A stretch of DNA of 64,000 nt from an uncultured bacterium (GTDB taxonomy: Bacteria; Bacillota; Clostridia; Oscillospirales; Oscillospiraceae). Within the stretch, counting starts at the first letter, position 1. Each line of letters begins with the position of its first letter. Positions 1-8,564 of the stretch are shown here, piece by piece. The position numbers were made by a program, and so were the translations under genes. The notes under the pieces were generated by a model. It worked only from the letters and a program-made list of their open reading frames with translations. It ran no database searches and was not told the origin of the DNA. The stretch spans positions 1 through 64,000 of the forward strand of contig CANRXB010000010.1 of assembly GCA_947643715.1 (NCBI GenBank). Reading direction: 5' to 3'.

Positions 1-17
1 GACGAGAACAAGCAAAC

Positions 18-929
18 TTACTTTGCAAGTTTGGCGATCTCTTCAGCAAAATTTTCTTGCTTCTTTTCGATGCCCTCGCCCTTTTCAAAACGTACAGCAT
101 CCTTCAGGACGATGGAACCACCCAGCTTTTTAGCCACAGCATCCTTATATTGCTCAACGGTGACTTCATTGTCCTTTACGAAAGTCTGCTGCAGCAAGCA
201 ATTCTCAGCATAGAACTTGTTCAGCTTGCCCATGACGATCTTCTCTTTCACCTGGTCAGGCTTGTTGGCCATCTTGGGGTCATTAGCCATCTGAGCCAAA
301 AGGATCTTCTTTTCCTCATCCAACACTTCTTGAGTGACCTGACTCTTATCCAAGAAGCGGGGATTCAATGCTGCGATCTGCATGGCCATGTCCTTGCCGA
401 CCTCGGTCGCATCGATGTCGCCAGTGACTTCCAGATTGACCAGAACGCCGATCTTACCACCAGCATGGATATACGGAACAGAAACACCATCAGAAAAACG
501 GGCAAAGCGGCGGACCTTGATGTTTTCGCCGATCACGAGCACCATTTCCTGCTGCTGCTGGGTGACAGTCAAATCAGTGCCGTTATATTTGCATTCCATC
601 AGGGCATCCATGTCGGCAGGATCGCAGGTGGCGACGGTAGCGGCCACACCCTTGACAAAATCCACGAACTTCTCGTTCTTACCGACGAAGTCGGTCTCAG
701 CGTTGACCTCGACCACTACACCTACACCGTCGATGACAGTGGCATAGGCCATGCCCTCGGCAGCGATGCGACCGGCTTTCTTCGCTGAAGCAGCCAAGCC
801 TTTCTCGCGCAGCCACTCGACAGCTTTGTCCATATCGCCATCGGAAGCGGCCAAAGCTTTTTTGCAGTCCATCATACCTACGCCGGTCATCTCACGCAGG
901 GCTTTTACATCCTGTGCAGTGATTGCCAT
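18..929 (-). CDS. tsf: Elongation factor Ts
   Basis: Guanine-nucleotide exchange factor that regenerates EF-Tu-GTP in the cytoplasm during translation. The 303-residue product has the usual N-terminal UBA-like domain (residues 1-50, including LREMTGVGMMDCKKAL) and the EF-Tu-contacting motif TDFV at 79-82, followed by the two dimerisation-type core subdomains. Length is normal for the family. The start is supported by GGAGG about 8 bases upstream. It lies downstream of rpsB on the same strand and is presumably cotranscribed with it. The stop lies 17 bases from the window edge, so no terminator can be judged. Confidence 0.97.
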   Translation of the reverse strand: MAITAQDVKALREMTGVGMMDCKKALAASDGDMDKAVEWLREKGLAASAKKAGRIAAEGMAYATVIDGVGVVVEVNAETDFVGKNEKFVDFVKGVAATVATCDPADMDALMECKYNGTDLTVTQQQQEMVLVIGENIKVRRFARFSDGVSVPYIHAGGKIGVLVNLEVTGDIDATEVGKDMAMQIAALNPRFLDKSQVTQEVLDEEKKILLAQMANDPKMANKPDQVKEKIVMGKLNKFYAENCLLQQTFVKDNEVTVEQYKDAVAKKLGGSIVLKDAVRFEKGEGIEKKQENFAEEIAKLAK

Positions 930-963
930 ATATCGTTACCTCCATAATATTGTGGATTCGATC

Positions 964-1016
964 GGTCTCCCCGCATAGCAGGCGACCGAATGATGAGATG
1001 CGTCAACAAAGACGCA
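964..1016 (-). promoter_or_regulatory. Two small hairpins in rpsB-tsf spacer
   Basis: The 97-base spacer contains TCGGTC...GACCGA (about 965-992) and TGCGTC-AACAAA-GACGCA (1001-1016). Neither has a T-run on the minus strand, so they look like processing or attenuation structures, not terminators. Confidence 0.3.
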
Positions 1017-1026
1017 GAGATGTCCC

Positions 1027-1764
1027 TTATTCAGCGGCAGCGGTGGTCTCCTCCGCCTTCTCGGCGGCGGGAGCGGCATCCTGGCCCTGACGGCCCTCTT
1101 GGACGGCATTCGCCATGACAGAGGAGATCAGCTTGATGGCGCGGATGGCATCGTCGTTGCCCGGGATGACGTGATCGATCTCATCGGGATCGCAATTGGT
1201 GTCCACGATAGCCACGATGGGGATGTTCAGCTTGCGGGCCTCGTTGATGGCGTTGCGCTCCTTGCGGGGATCGACGACGAACAAAGCGCCGGGCAGCTTT
1301 TTCATCTCAACGACGCCGCCAAGATACTTCTCAAGCTTGCTGATCTCGCCCAGGAGCTTCATGACCTCTTTCTTAGGGAGCATGTCGAAGGTGCCGTCCT
1401 CCTGCATCTTCTTCAGCTTGTTCAGGCGGTCCACACGAGTGCGCATGGTCTTGAAGTTGGTCATCATGCCGCCCAGCCAGCGGGCGTTCACGTAGAACAT
1501 GCCGCAGCGGGAGGCTTCCTCCCGGATAGCGTCCTGAGCCTGCTTCTTGGTGCCCACGAACAGAAGGGACTGACCATTGCCAGACAACTCACGAACGAAA
1601 GCGTACGCCTCTTCCAGCTTCTTCACCGTCTTCTGGAGATCGATGATATAGATGCCGTTGCGCTCGGTGTAGATGTAGGTGGCCATCTTCGGGTTCCACC
1701 GCCGAGTCTGGTGACCAAAATGCACACCGGCCTCCAAAAGCTGCTTCATAGATACGACTGCCAT
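1027..1764 (-). CDS. rpsB: 30S ribosomal protein S2
   Basis: Primary small-subunit ribosomal protein, needed for S1/bS21-side assembly of the 30S body. The 245-residue sequence begins [20 protein letters not shown], followed by [20 protein letters not shown], both diagnostic for S2. It ends in an Ala/Glu-rich acidic tail of about 20 residues typical of Clostridia. AGGAGG lies 8 bases before the ATG. It is the first gene of an rpsB-tsf unit with its own promoter and a structured leader. In most Firmicutes this pair is followed directly by pyrH-frr on the same strand, but here it points the other way. Confidence 0.97.
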   Translation of the reverse strand: MAVVSMKQLLEAGVHFGHQTRRWNPKMATYIYTERNGIYIIDLQKTVKKLEEAYAFVRELSGNGQSLLFVGTKKQAQDAIREEASRCGMFYVNARWLGGMMTNFKTMRTRVDRLNKLKKMQEDGTFDMLPKKEVMKLLGEISKLEKYLGGVVEMKKLPGALFVVDPRKERNAINEARKLNIPIVAIVDTNCDPDEIDHVIPGNDDAIRAIKLISSVMANAVQEGRQGQDAAPAAEKAEETTAAAE

Positions 1765-1782
1765 TGTCTTTTCCTCCTAAAA

Positions 1783-1872
1783 TATGGTTTGCCTCCGAAA
1801 GCGTCAGCTTTTTCGCCTACCCCTTAATATTAAAGAGGCACCGAGCGAAAAATCAGCTTCCGTGCGGAATGC
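1783..1872 (-). promoter_or_regulatory. Structured 5' leader of rpsB
   Basis: Between the predicted promoter and the rpsB ribosome site, TTTTTCGC (1809-1816) pairs with GCGAAAAA (1845-1852), enclosing a smaller C-rich/G-rich stem around TTAATATTAA. Ribosomal protein leaders often bind their own product. Such a role here is inference from position and pairing only. Confidence 0.35.
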
Positions 1873-1878
1873 CTGGAT

Positions 1879-1907
1879 ATTTTACCATACGAGTTGGGGA
1901 AGCGCAA
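1879..1907 (-). promoter_or_regulatory. Promoter of rpsB-tsf
   Basis: Minus-strand TTGCGC (1902-1907), a 17-base spacer and TAAAAT (1879-1884), with TGG immediately before the -10 as an extended -10. The transcript would start near 1872 and have a leader of about 100 bases. Confidence 0.6.
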
Positions 1908-2115
1908 GTCTTTTCCAACGGTTTTTTAGAAAAAATCAGTGTCTTGGATCTTTAGCCGCCATCAGATATCGGAGTCTTTTGGCACGTCAGGCAGCTAGTA
2001 TGCCCACATTTCTCCTTTTACATCTATGAGCGGGATGACGCCGGCCATTCCATCCTTCAGCAAAAATACACGGAAAATTTTCATTTGACCTCTATGCAAA
2101 TGAGAGATTTTCCAG

Positions 2116-2121
2116 TATAAT
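2116..2121 (+). promoter_or_regulatory. -10 element upstream of pyrH
   Basis: A perfect TATAAT lies 49 bases before the pyrH start in AT-rich DNA. No good -35 is placed at 17 bases; TGCAAA at 16 is the best match. The rest of the roughly 400-base divergent intergenic region (1765-2169) holds the rpsB promoter and leader, and no further gene was seen. Confidence 0.45.
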
Positions 2122-2169
2122 GCTATTTATGTGTTAGGATCAAATCATGGATGAAAGAGGATGAGAGCC

Positions 2170-2907
2170 ATGAGCGAGTTGAAATACAAGCGCGTCTTAT
2201 TGAAAGTCAGTGGGGAAGCGCTGGGTGGCGCGGCTGGCCGGGGACTGGACTTTGATGTGATCGAAAAGGTATGCGATGTCGTGGCCCGATGCGCCCGACT
2301 GGGCGTACAGGTCGGCATCGTGGTGGGCGGCGGCAACTTCTGGCGCGGCCTGAAGGACGGCAAAGGGATGCATGAGCGTGTCAGAGCCGACCACATGGGC
2401 ATGTTGGCCACCAGCATCAATTGTCTGGCGTTGGCCGATGTCTTGGAGCGAATGGGCGTGGACGTGCGGGTGCAGACAGCGATCGAGATGCGTTCCATCG
2501 CCGAGCCTTACGTTCGGTCTCGAGCCATCCGGCATTTGGAAAAGGGCAGGGTAGTCATTTTTGGCTGCGGGACCGGAAGCCCATTCTTCTCCACTGATAC
2601 GGCGGCAGTGCTCCGGGCCGCAGAGATCAATGCGGAGATCATCTTGCTGGCCAAGAACGTAGACGGCGTGTACAGCGCCGATCCGATGAAGGATCCTGGA
2701 GCGATAAAATACGACAGCATCACTTATGATGACGTGTTGGCCAACCATTTAGGCGTGATGGACTCCACCGCTACGTCCCTGTGTATGGACAACAACATCC
2801 CCATCATCCTTTTCGCACTGAAAGATCCAGAGAACATCCTTCGTGTAGTACACGGGGAGAAAATAGGAACGATTGTGAAAGACATAGGAGGAAACGATCA
2901 TGACTGA
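2170..2907 (+). CDS. pyrH: UMP kinase (uridylate kinase)
   Basis: Phosphorylates UMP to UDP with ATP in pyrimidine nucleotide synthesis. The bacterial enzyme belongs to the amino-acid-kinase fold, not the eukaryotic P-loop type. Seen: the N-terminal lysine-containing KVSGEAL motif, the glycine-rich GGGNFWRG loop, DHMGMLAT, and the C-terminal nucleotide-binding [13 protein letters not shown]. An in-frame ATG at 2161 abuts the AAGAGG at 2155-2160, leaving no spacer, so the ATG at 2170 (9-base spacing) is chosen, giving 245 residues. The 3' end overlaps frr by 8 bases, indicating translational coupling. Confidence 0.97.
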   Translation: MSELKYKRVLLKVSGEALGGAAGRGLDFDVIEKVCDVVARCARLGVQVGIVVGGGNFWRGLKDGKGMHERVRADHMGMLATSINCLALADVLERMGVDVRVQTAIEMRSIAEPYVRSRAIRHLEKGRVVIFGCGTGSPFFSTDTAAVLRAAEINAEIILLAKNVDGVYSADPMKDPGAIKYDSITYDDVLANHLGVMDSTATSLCMDNNIPIILFALKDPENILRVVHGEKIGTIVKDIGGNDHD

Positions 2908-3454
2908 ATTCTGCAAGGCTTATGACGAGAAAATGGGCAAGACCATCGAGGTAGTCAAAGGGGATTTTGCCAGTGTGCGCGCCGGTCGGGCCAACGCCGG
3001 TGTGTTGGACCGCATCCAGGTGTCTTATTACGGCACGCCCACACCCATCCAGCAGGTGGCCAGCATCTCGACCCCCGATCCCCGCACGTTGGCCATCCAG
3101 CCTTGGGACACGTCTATCCTGAGGGATATCGAGAAAGCCATCCAGGCATCCGACCTCGGGATCAATCCCCAGAACGACGGGCGGATCATCCGTCTCGCGT
3201 TTCCCCAATTGACGGAGGAGCGCCGTGTAGAACTCACTAAGCAAGTGCGTAAGTACGGAGAGAACGGCAAGGTAGCCATCCGTAATATCCGCCGGGACGC
3301 CATGGATACCCTCAAGTCTCTCGAAAAAAAGTCGGAGATCACTGAGGATGACCGCAAGGAACGGGAAAAAGAGCTCCAGGAGATCACAGATAAGCGTTGT
3401 AAGGAGATCGATGGTCTCACCACTGCCAAGGAAAAGGAACTCATGGCGGTCTGA
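2900..3454 (+). CDS. frr: Ribosome recycling factor
   Basis: Splits post-termination ribosomes together with EF-G. The 184-residue protein has the standard length and landmarks: [16 protein letters not shown] near the N-terminus, [20 protein letters not shown], the [17 protein letters not shown] region, and the helical C-terminus with [15 protein letters not shown] precedes the ATG inside the end of pyrH, giving an 8-base overlap. The pyrH-frr pair is conserved across bacteria. Confidence 0.97.
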   Translation: MTEFCKAYDEKMGKTIEVVKGDFASVRAGRANAGVLDRIQVSYYGTPTPIQQVASISTPDPRTLAIQPWDTSILRDIEKAIQASDLGINPQNDGRIIRLAFPQLTEERRVELTKQVRKYGENGKVAIRNIRRDAMDTLKSLEKKSEITEDDRKEREKELQEITDKRCKEIDGLTTAKEKELMAV

Positions 3455-3468
3455 GTTGTCATCGTGGT

Positions 3469-3500
3469 GCATACAAGGGGGGAGCGACCCCCTTGTATGC
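3469..3500 (+). other. Perfect 13-bp hairpin between frr and uppS
   Basis: GCATACAAGGGGG pairs exactly with CCCCCTTGTATGC around the hexaloop GAGCGA. No T-tract follows, so it does not look like a simple rho-independent terminator. It may be a processing or stability element separating frr from uppS expression. Confidence 0.55.
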
Positions 3501-3564
3501 TGTTCAGATATCATGGATCGGTTCTTTTTTGTCAACACTTTCAATAAAGTTAGGATGGGTGCGT

Positions 3565-4311
3565 ATGGCTTTCTTTTCCCGCCGGAGGGTACAGGTCCCA
3601 AAGGTAGACTTGGAGGATCTGCCCCGCCATGTCGCTATCATCATGGATGGCAATGGCCGTTGGGCAAAAGGCCGTGGATTGCCGAGGAAAGCAGGCCATG
3701 CTGCCGGGGCAGAGACGTTCCGGACCATCGCCACGTTTGCTAAGGAACTCGGGCTCGAATACCTGACCGTGTATGCCTTTTCCACCGAGAACTGGAAGCG
3801 GCCTGCCGACGAGGTGTCGTCTATCATGACGCTTTTGGAAAAATACCTCCATGAAGCCATAGAGACCATGGCCAGAGACAAGGTGAAGATGGCCTTTTGG
3901 GGGGACTTGGCTCCGCTCGCGCCCCATCTTCGAGCGCTGTGCCGGGAGACGGAGGAGATCTCAAAACAGTATGATGGTTGCCAGGTGAACATCTGCCTGA
4001 ATTATGGCGGACGAGATGAATTGGTCCGAGCGGCCAAAGCATTCGCTCTGGATTGTGTGGAGGGACATGCGGACCCAGGCCATCTCACTGAGGAAGCTTT
4101 TTCGGGATATCTGTATTCCGCCGGCGTGCCCGCCCCAGATCTGGTGATCCGGCCCAGCGGTGAGCTGCGCCTATCGAATTTCCTGTTGTGGCAGGCTGCT
4201 TACGCGGAATTCTATGTGACCGATGTTCTCTGGCCCGATTTCAGCAAAGAGGACCTGCTGCGTGCTTTAGCAGCTTATCAGAGCCGCTCTCGGCGGTATG
4301 GAGGTATATGA
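3565..4311 (+). CDS. uppS: Isoprenyl transferase (undecaprenyl diphosphate synthase)
   Basis: Cis-prenyltransferase that condenses isopentenyl diphosphate units onto farnesyl diphosphate to make the C55 lipid carrier for peptidoglycan. From the chosen ATG the protein is 248 residues, with the catalytic IIMDGNGRWA (Asp at about residue 28), FSTENW, GRDELV, RPSGELRLSNFL and the terminal WPDF motif. A longer reading frame opens at 3493, but the extra 24 residues are not family-like and overlap the frr-uppS hairpin. The ribosome site for the ATG at 3565 is weak; GTG at 3559 is an alternative. It works with dxr and ispG downstream to supply and use isoprenoid precursors. Confidence 0.95.
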   Translation: MAFFSRRRVQVPKVDLEDLPRHVAIIMDGNGRWAKGRGLPRKAGHAAGAETFRTIATFAKELGLEYLTVYAFSTENWKRPADEVSSIMTLLEKYLHEAIETMARDKVKMAFWGDLAPLAPHLRALCRETEEISKQYDGCQVNICLNYGGRDELVRAAKAFALDCVEGHADPGHLTEEAFSGYLYSAGVPAPDLVIRPSGELRLSNFLLWQAAYAEFYVTDVLWPDFSKEDLLRALAAYQSRSRRYGGI

Positions 4312-4312
4312 C

Positions 4313-5137
4313 ATGGCGAAACGGATCATCGTAGCGGTCATACTGATGCCGGTCATGTTGTGGATCATGCTGGTCCCGCCCCCACTGGCATGGACGGCGC
4401 TCGTGTGCTTCATCTCAGCCATGGCGGCATTCGAACTGCTGCGGGCTGTGGGCGAAGGAAAGATCTCTGTGTCCATGCGTGTGGTGACCATCGCGTCCGC
4501 TGCGCTGCTGCCATTCGGGAGCTGGGCTGGGCTGGGGATGGCTTATGTGAACCTGCTGTCCTTCATCGTGATGGCAGTATGCTTTTGGCATGCCATCCGG
4601 GCCTATGACGGAAGCAGTGTCCCGGTAGGTTTTTTCCACGTTTTGGCGTCGTTGTTCGCGGGGATCATCATCCCCTTGGCTCTGTCTGCGTTGGTAGAGC
4701 TGCGCAGGATGGATCATGGTAAGTATCTGGTGCTGTTGGCCGTGCTGCTGACCTTCGTCACCGATGCAGGGGCATATTTTACCGGGGTGTTTTTGGGGAA
4801 GCATAAAGGCATCACCAAAGTCAGTCCCAACAAAAGCGTCGAGGGATACATCGGCGGCTTCATCACTGGCATGTTGTTCGCTATCCTGTATGGACTGGTC
4901 GCCAGTAGGCTGGCAGGGGACAGTGTGGATCTGCTGGCCTTGGCACTGTGTGGCCTTTTTGGTGCGTTGGCCACAGAGGTAGGGGATCTTGCGTTCTCCT
5001 TCATCAAACGGCAGTATGGAGTGAAGGATTACGGGCATCTTTTGCCTGGACATGGCGGGATGTTGGATCGATTCGACAGCATGATGTTCTGCGGACCAGT
5101 GGTGCTGTTCATCGTCCAGTTCCTCCCGGTGTTTTGA
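4313..5137 (+). CDS. cdsA: Phosphatidate cytidylyltransferase
   Basis: Integral membrane enzyme making CDP-diacylglycerol from phosphatidic acid and CTP, the precursor of anionic phospholipids. The 274-residue protein has about seven hydrophobic segments and a full family signature near the C-terminus (SFIKRQYGVKDYG, then LLPGHGGMLDRFDS). An ATG at 4298 lies inside uppS without a good ribosome site, whereas GGAGG at 4300-4304 is 8 bases before the ATG at 4313. The gene starts one base after the uppS stop. Confidence 0.95.
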   Translation: MAKRIIVAVILMPVMLWIMLVPPPLAWTALVCFISAMAAFELLRAVGEGKISVSMRVVTIASAALLPFGSWAGLGMAYVNLLSFIVMAVCFWHAIRAYDGSSVPVGFFHVLASLFAGIIIPLALSALVELRRMDHGKYLVLLAVLLTFVTDAGAYFTGVFLGKHKGITKVSPNKSVEGYIGGFITGMLFAILYGLVASRLAGDSVDLLALALCGLFGALATEVGDLAFSFIKRQYGVKDYGHLLPGHGGMLDRFDSMMFCGPVVLFIVQFLPVF

Positions 5138-5149
5138 GGGGATGAAGAT

Positions 5150-6301
5150 ATGGTGTGCAGGACGCTTTCTATCTTAGGCTCCAGCGGTTCTATCGGGCGT
5201 CAAGCGCTGAAGGTCGCAGAGTCCTGCGGCCATCAGGTGGCTGCGATCACAGTGAACAGGAGCGTGGAACTGGCTGAGGCTCAGGCGCGGCGATTCCGCC
5301 CCCGGCTTGCAGTGGCCGTCGATGGTGCGGCCGCTGCCGACCTGCGGGTGAGGTTAGCCGATACAGGGGTAAAGGTGCTGTCGGGGCAGGAAGGACTACT
5401 GGAGGCTGCGTCTATCCCTGATGCGGACACTGTGGTCACAGCCATCGTTGGTGTGGCCGGACTTCGGCCGACGCTTACCGCGATCGACCATGGCAAACGC
5501 ATCGCTTTGGCAAACAAGGAGACCCTCGTCTGTGCAGGAGAACTCGTGATGTCCCGCGCTAAAGAAGCAAAGGCTGAGATCGTCCCTGTCGATTCAGAGC
5601 ACTCAGCGATCTTCCAGTGTTTGCAAGGCTGTCGGGATCGGGGCGAGGTGAAACGGCTCATCATCACCGCGTCCGGCGGTCCATTTTACGGCAAAACCTG
5701 TAAAGAACTTTCGCTTGTCACGAAAGAGCAGGCGCTGAGGCATCCGAACTGGAGTATGGGAGCAAAGATCACCATCGACTCGGCGACCTTGATGAACAAA
5801 GGGCTTGAGTTCATCGAAGCCATGCGATTGTATGCTATGCCTCCAGAACGCATCCAGATAGTGGTCCATCGGGAAAGCATCATCCACTCTATGGTGGAGT
5901 TCGAGGACGGCGCCATCTTGGCCCAGTTGGGGAGTGCAGATATGTGCCTGCCCATCCAGTATGCTCTCACTTGGCCGGAACGGACAACAGGCCCTGCAAA
6001 GCCGCTGGATCTGTTGTCCTGCCCGCCGTTGACGTTCCGAAAGCCTGATCCCGACACGTTCCGTTGCCTTCGATTGGCCTTGGAGTGTGCAGAGAAGGGA
6101 GGGACGTCCACCGCTATCCTGAATGGCGCGAACGAAGCGGCGGTGGAACTGTTCCTAAACGACAAGATCTCGTTTTTGGATATTCCCCGTTTGGTAGAAA
6201 GAGCGTTGGACACAGTGCCTATGTCAGATGCTCCCGGATTGGAAGAGATCTTGGATGCCGACCGTGCCGCCCGGCAGGCCGTATACGATTTTGCGAGGTG
6301 A
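5150..6301 (+). CDS. dxr: 1-deoxy-D-xylulose 5-phosphate reductoisomerase
   Basis: Second step of the methylerythritol phosphate (MEP) pathway, converting DXP to MEP with NADPH and a divalent metal. The 383-residue sequence has the N-terminal NADPH-binding ILGSSGSIG, ALANKETLV, the metal-binding VDSEHSAIFQ, the flexible-loop region around ASGGPFYG, and MNKGLEFIEA. Length is normal. It sits between cdsA and rseP in the order usual for Firmicutes and shares the pathway with ispG downstream. Confidence 0.97.
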   Translation: MVCRTLSILGSSGSIGRQALKVAESCGHQVAAITVNRSVELAEAQARRFRPRLAVAVDGAAAADLRVRLADTGVKVLSGQEGLLEAASIPDADTVVTAIVGVAGLRPTLTAIDHGKRIALANKETLVCAGELVMSRAKEAKAEIVPVDSEHSAIFQCLQGCRDRGEVKRLIITASGGPFYGKTCKELSLVTKEQALRHPNWSMGAKITIDSATLMNKGLEFIEAMRLYAMPPERIQIVVHRESIIHSMVEFEDGAILAQLGSADMCLPIQYALTWPERTTGPAKPLDLLSCPPLTFRKPDPDTFRCLRLALECAEKGGTSTAILNGANEAAVELFLNDKISFLDIPRLVERALDTVPMSDAPGLEEILDADRAARQAVYDFAR

Positions 6302-6308
6302 CTTGATC

Positions 6309-7379
6309 ATGGCGAGGTTCCTTTATGTCCTGTTAGCGATTCTGCTGTTTGGTGTACTCATCGCGATCCACGAATTCGGACACTTTTTCACAGCGAAGCT
6401 CTTGGGCGTGAAGGTGAACGAGTTTGCCATCGGTATGGGTCCTGCTCTATGGTCCAGGCAGAAAGGGGAGACCCTTTACGCCCTGCGTGTTTTCCCGGTC
6501 GGCGGCTACTGTGCGATGGAAGGGGAGGATGAGGACACTGGGGATCCCAGGGCTTTCTCCAGACAGGCTGGTTGGAAAAAGGTCATCATCCTCTGTGCTG
6601 GATCCTTCATGAATCTTGTGCTGGGGCTTGTCATCACGGTCGTGTTGTTTCTCGGCATCGATCAGACCCGGGTGCCTGTGATCACTCGATTCGCCGATGG
6701 GTTCCAGCACCAAGGGGCAGAGGGGCTCATGGTGGGCGACCGTATCCTCGAGGTAGATGGTCACAGCATTTGGCTGTATGCCGACGTGCAGACCTATCTT
6801 TCTCGTAATGATGGCAAAGGCGTGGATTTGACCGTCGAACGTGACGGGGTGCGGATCGTGTTGGATGACTTTCCCATGGAGCGCTATGATTATGAGTTCG
6901 AAAATGGGCAATATCATGGTTTTGGCCTGATATTCGGGCAGGTAGAGGATCTGACGATACTGGAACGCATCGGTCAAGGGTTTGCCCAGACCTTCGATTT
7001 CGTACGCATCGTCTGGATCAGCTTGAGCGACTTGGTGACAGGCCAGGTGGCGGTCTCCGAATTGCAAGGTATCATAGGCGTGGTGGACGTAGTGTCCGAG
7101 GCCGGCGCAGCATCAGACACGGTGGCCATCGGCATTCAAAACGTTTTTTATTTTATGGCGCTCATCGCTGTCAACTTGGCGGTGATGAACATGATGCCTA
7201 TCCCGGCGCTGGATGGCGGGCGTATCTTCTTTGTGCTGCTCAATGGGATCATCTATGCGATCGGACGCCGGCGGATCCCAGAAAAATATGAAGGCTACGT
7301 TCATGCGGGGGCGTTCGTGCTTCTCCTGGCTCTGATGGCGGTCGTAGCGCTCCATGATGTATGGAACATTTTCGTTTAG
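6309..7379 (+). CDS. rseP: RIP (site-2) zinc metalloprotease, RseP family
   Basis: Intramembrane protease that cleaves membrane-bound anti-sigma factors or signal-peptide remnants (RasP/RseP type). The 356-residue product has the zinc-binding HEFGH at residues 21-25 in the first membrane segment, a central PDZ domain (roughly 115-200, including GLMVGDRILEVDG) and the second active-site motif PIPALDGGR in a late membrane helix. A longer frame begins inside dxr at 6228, but the ATG at 6309 follows GAGGTGA and starts at the conserved membrane helix. Confidence 0.95.
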   Translation: MARFLYVLLAILLFGVLIAIHEFGHFFTAKLLGVKVNEFAIGMGPALWSRQKGETLYALRVFPVGGYCAMEGEDEDTGDPRAFSRQAGWKKVIILCAGSFMNLVLGLVITVVLFLGIDQTRVPVITRFADGFQHQGAEGLMVGDRILEVDGHSIWLYADVQTYLSRNDGKGVDLTVERDGVRIVLDDFPMERYDYEFENGQYHGFGLIFGQVEDLTILERIGQGFAQTFDFVRIVWISLSDLVTGQVAVSELQGIIGVVDVVSEAGAASDTVAIGIQNVFYFMALIAVNLAVMNMMPIPALDGGRIFFVLLNGIIYAIGRRRIPEKYEGYVHAGAFVLLLALMAVVALHDVWNIFV

Positions 7380-7392
7380 GCAGGTGTTCGAA

Positions 7393-8430
7393 ATGACGAG
7401 ACAGATCGATGTGGGAGGGGTCTTGGTCGGCGGGGGAGCTCCCATCTCCATCCAGTCCATGACCAACACACCTACCCACGATGTGGAAGCGACCTTGCGA
7501 CAGATCCGTATGCTGTCGGCGGCGGGATGTGATATCGTCCGTGTAGCTGTACCGGACATGCGGGCAGCAAAAGCCGTCGGTGCGCTGAAAGCAGGCAGTC
7601 CTGTACCTTTGGTGGCGGACATCCATTTCGATCACCGTTTGGCTTTGGAAGCGGCAGCGCAGGGTATCGACAAGATCCGTATCAATCCGGGAAACATCGG
7701 CGCCCCGGAACGGGTGGCTGAAGTGGCCTGCGCTTGTAAGGAACGGGGCATCCCCATCCGGGTGGGCGTGAACGGAGGCTCATTGGAAAAAGAACTGTTG
7801 GCCAAATATGGCGGTCCGACTCCGGAAGCTATGGTGGACAGTGCGTTGGGCCAAATCAGATCGTTGGAGCGGTATGGCTTCCATGATATCTGCGTATCGC
7901 TGAAGACCTCCAGTGTGTCTACCACGATGCGTGCCTACCGGCTGATGGCGGAGCGTTATGACTATCCACTGCATCTCGGAGTCACAGAGGCAGGCACACC
8001 GGAGCTGGGAGAGTTGAAGTCGGCAGCCGGCATCGGAGGACTGCTGGCTTTGGGCATCGGAGATACCATTCGTGTGACCCTCACCGCCGATCCGGTGGAA
8101 GAGGTCATCGCGGCGCGGAAGCTCTTGAAGGCGATCGGTCTGCGCAGGGAAGGCCCAGAACTGATCGCCTGCCCCACCTGCGGCCGGACGAAGATCAATC
8201 TCATCCCGATGGCCCGGCAAGTGGAGGAGCTGCTGAAGGATGTGGACAAACCGATCACAGTAGCGGTGATGGGGTGTGTGGTCAACGGCCCCGGTGAGGC
8301 AAGCCACGCCGATGTAGGAATCGCCGGAGGCTGCGGCGAGGGTGTGTTGTTCAAGCATGGACAGATCGTATCCAAGGTGCCGGAGGACCGCTTGGTGCCA
8401 GAACTGATGAAGCTGATCGAGACGCTGTGA
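7393..8430 (+). CDS. ispG: 4-hydroxy-3-methylbut-2-enyl-diphosphate synthase (IspG/GcpE)
   Basis: Penultimate MEP-pathway enzyme, a [4Fe-4S] protein that reductively opens MEcPP to HMBPP. Seen over 345 residues: the substrate-barrel start SIQSMTNTPTHDVEAT, KIRINPGNIG, and the three cluster ligands Cys260, Cys263 (ACPTCGR) and Cys295 (GCVVNGPGEA), all present. The ATG at 7393 follows AGGTG; the upstream in-frame ATG at 7354 lies within rseP. The gene follows rseP as in many Clostridia. Confidence 0.96.
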   Translation: MTRQIDVGGVLVGGGAPISIQSMTNTPTHDVEATLRQIRMLSAAGCDIVRVAVPDMRAAKAVGALKAGSPVPLVADIHFDHRLALEAAAQGIDKIRINPGNIGAPERVAEVACACKERGIPIRVGVNGGSLEKELLAKYGGPTPEAMVDSALGQIRSLERYGFHDICVSLKTSSVSTTMRAYRLMAERYDYPLHLGVTEAGTPELGELKSAAGIGGLLALGIGDTIRVTLTADPVEEVIAARKLLKAIGLRREGPELIACPTCGRTKINLIPMARQVEELLKDVDKPITVAVMGCVVNGPGEASHADVGIAGGCGEGVLFKHGQIVSKVPEDRLVPELMKLIETL

Positions 8431-8564
8431 GGAAAGATACGATGTGCCTTTTGTGAGCATGGATCGTCGTGCTGAACGTGGACGGTCCCGAGGGAACGTC
8501 AGACACACTGTGATGCCCTGCCGTCACTTCATCGGGCACGGAAACAGATAAGGAGCGGAGACAT

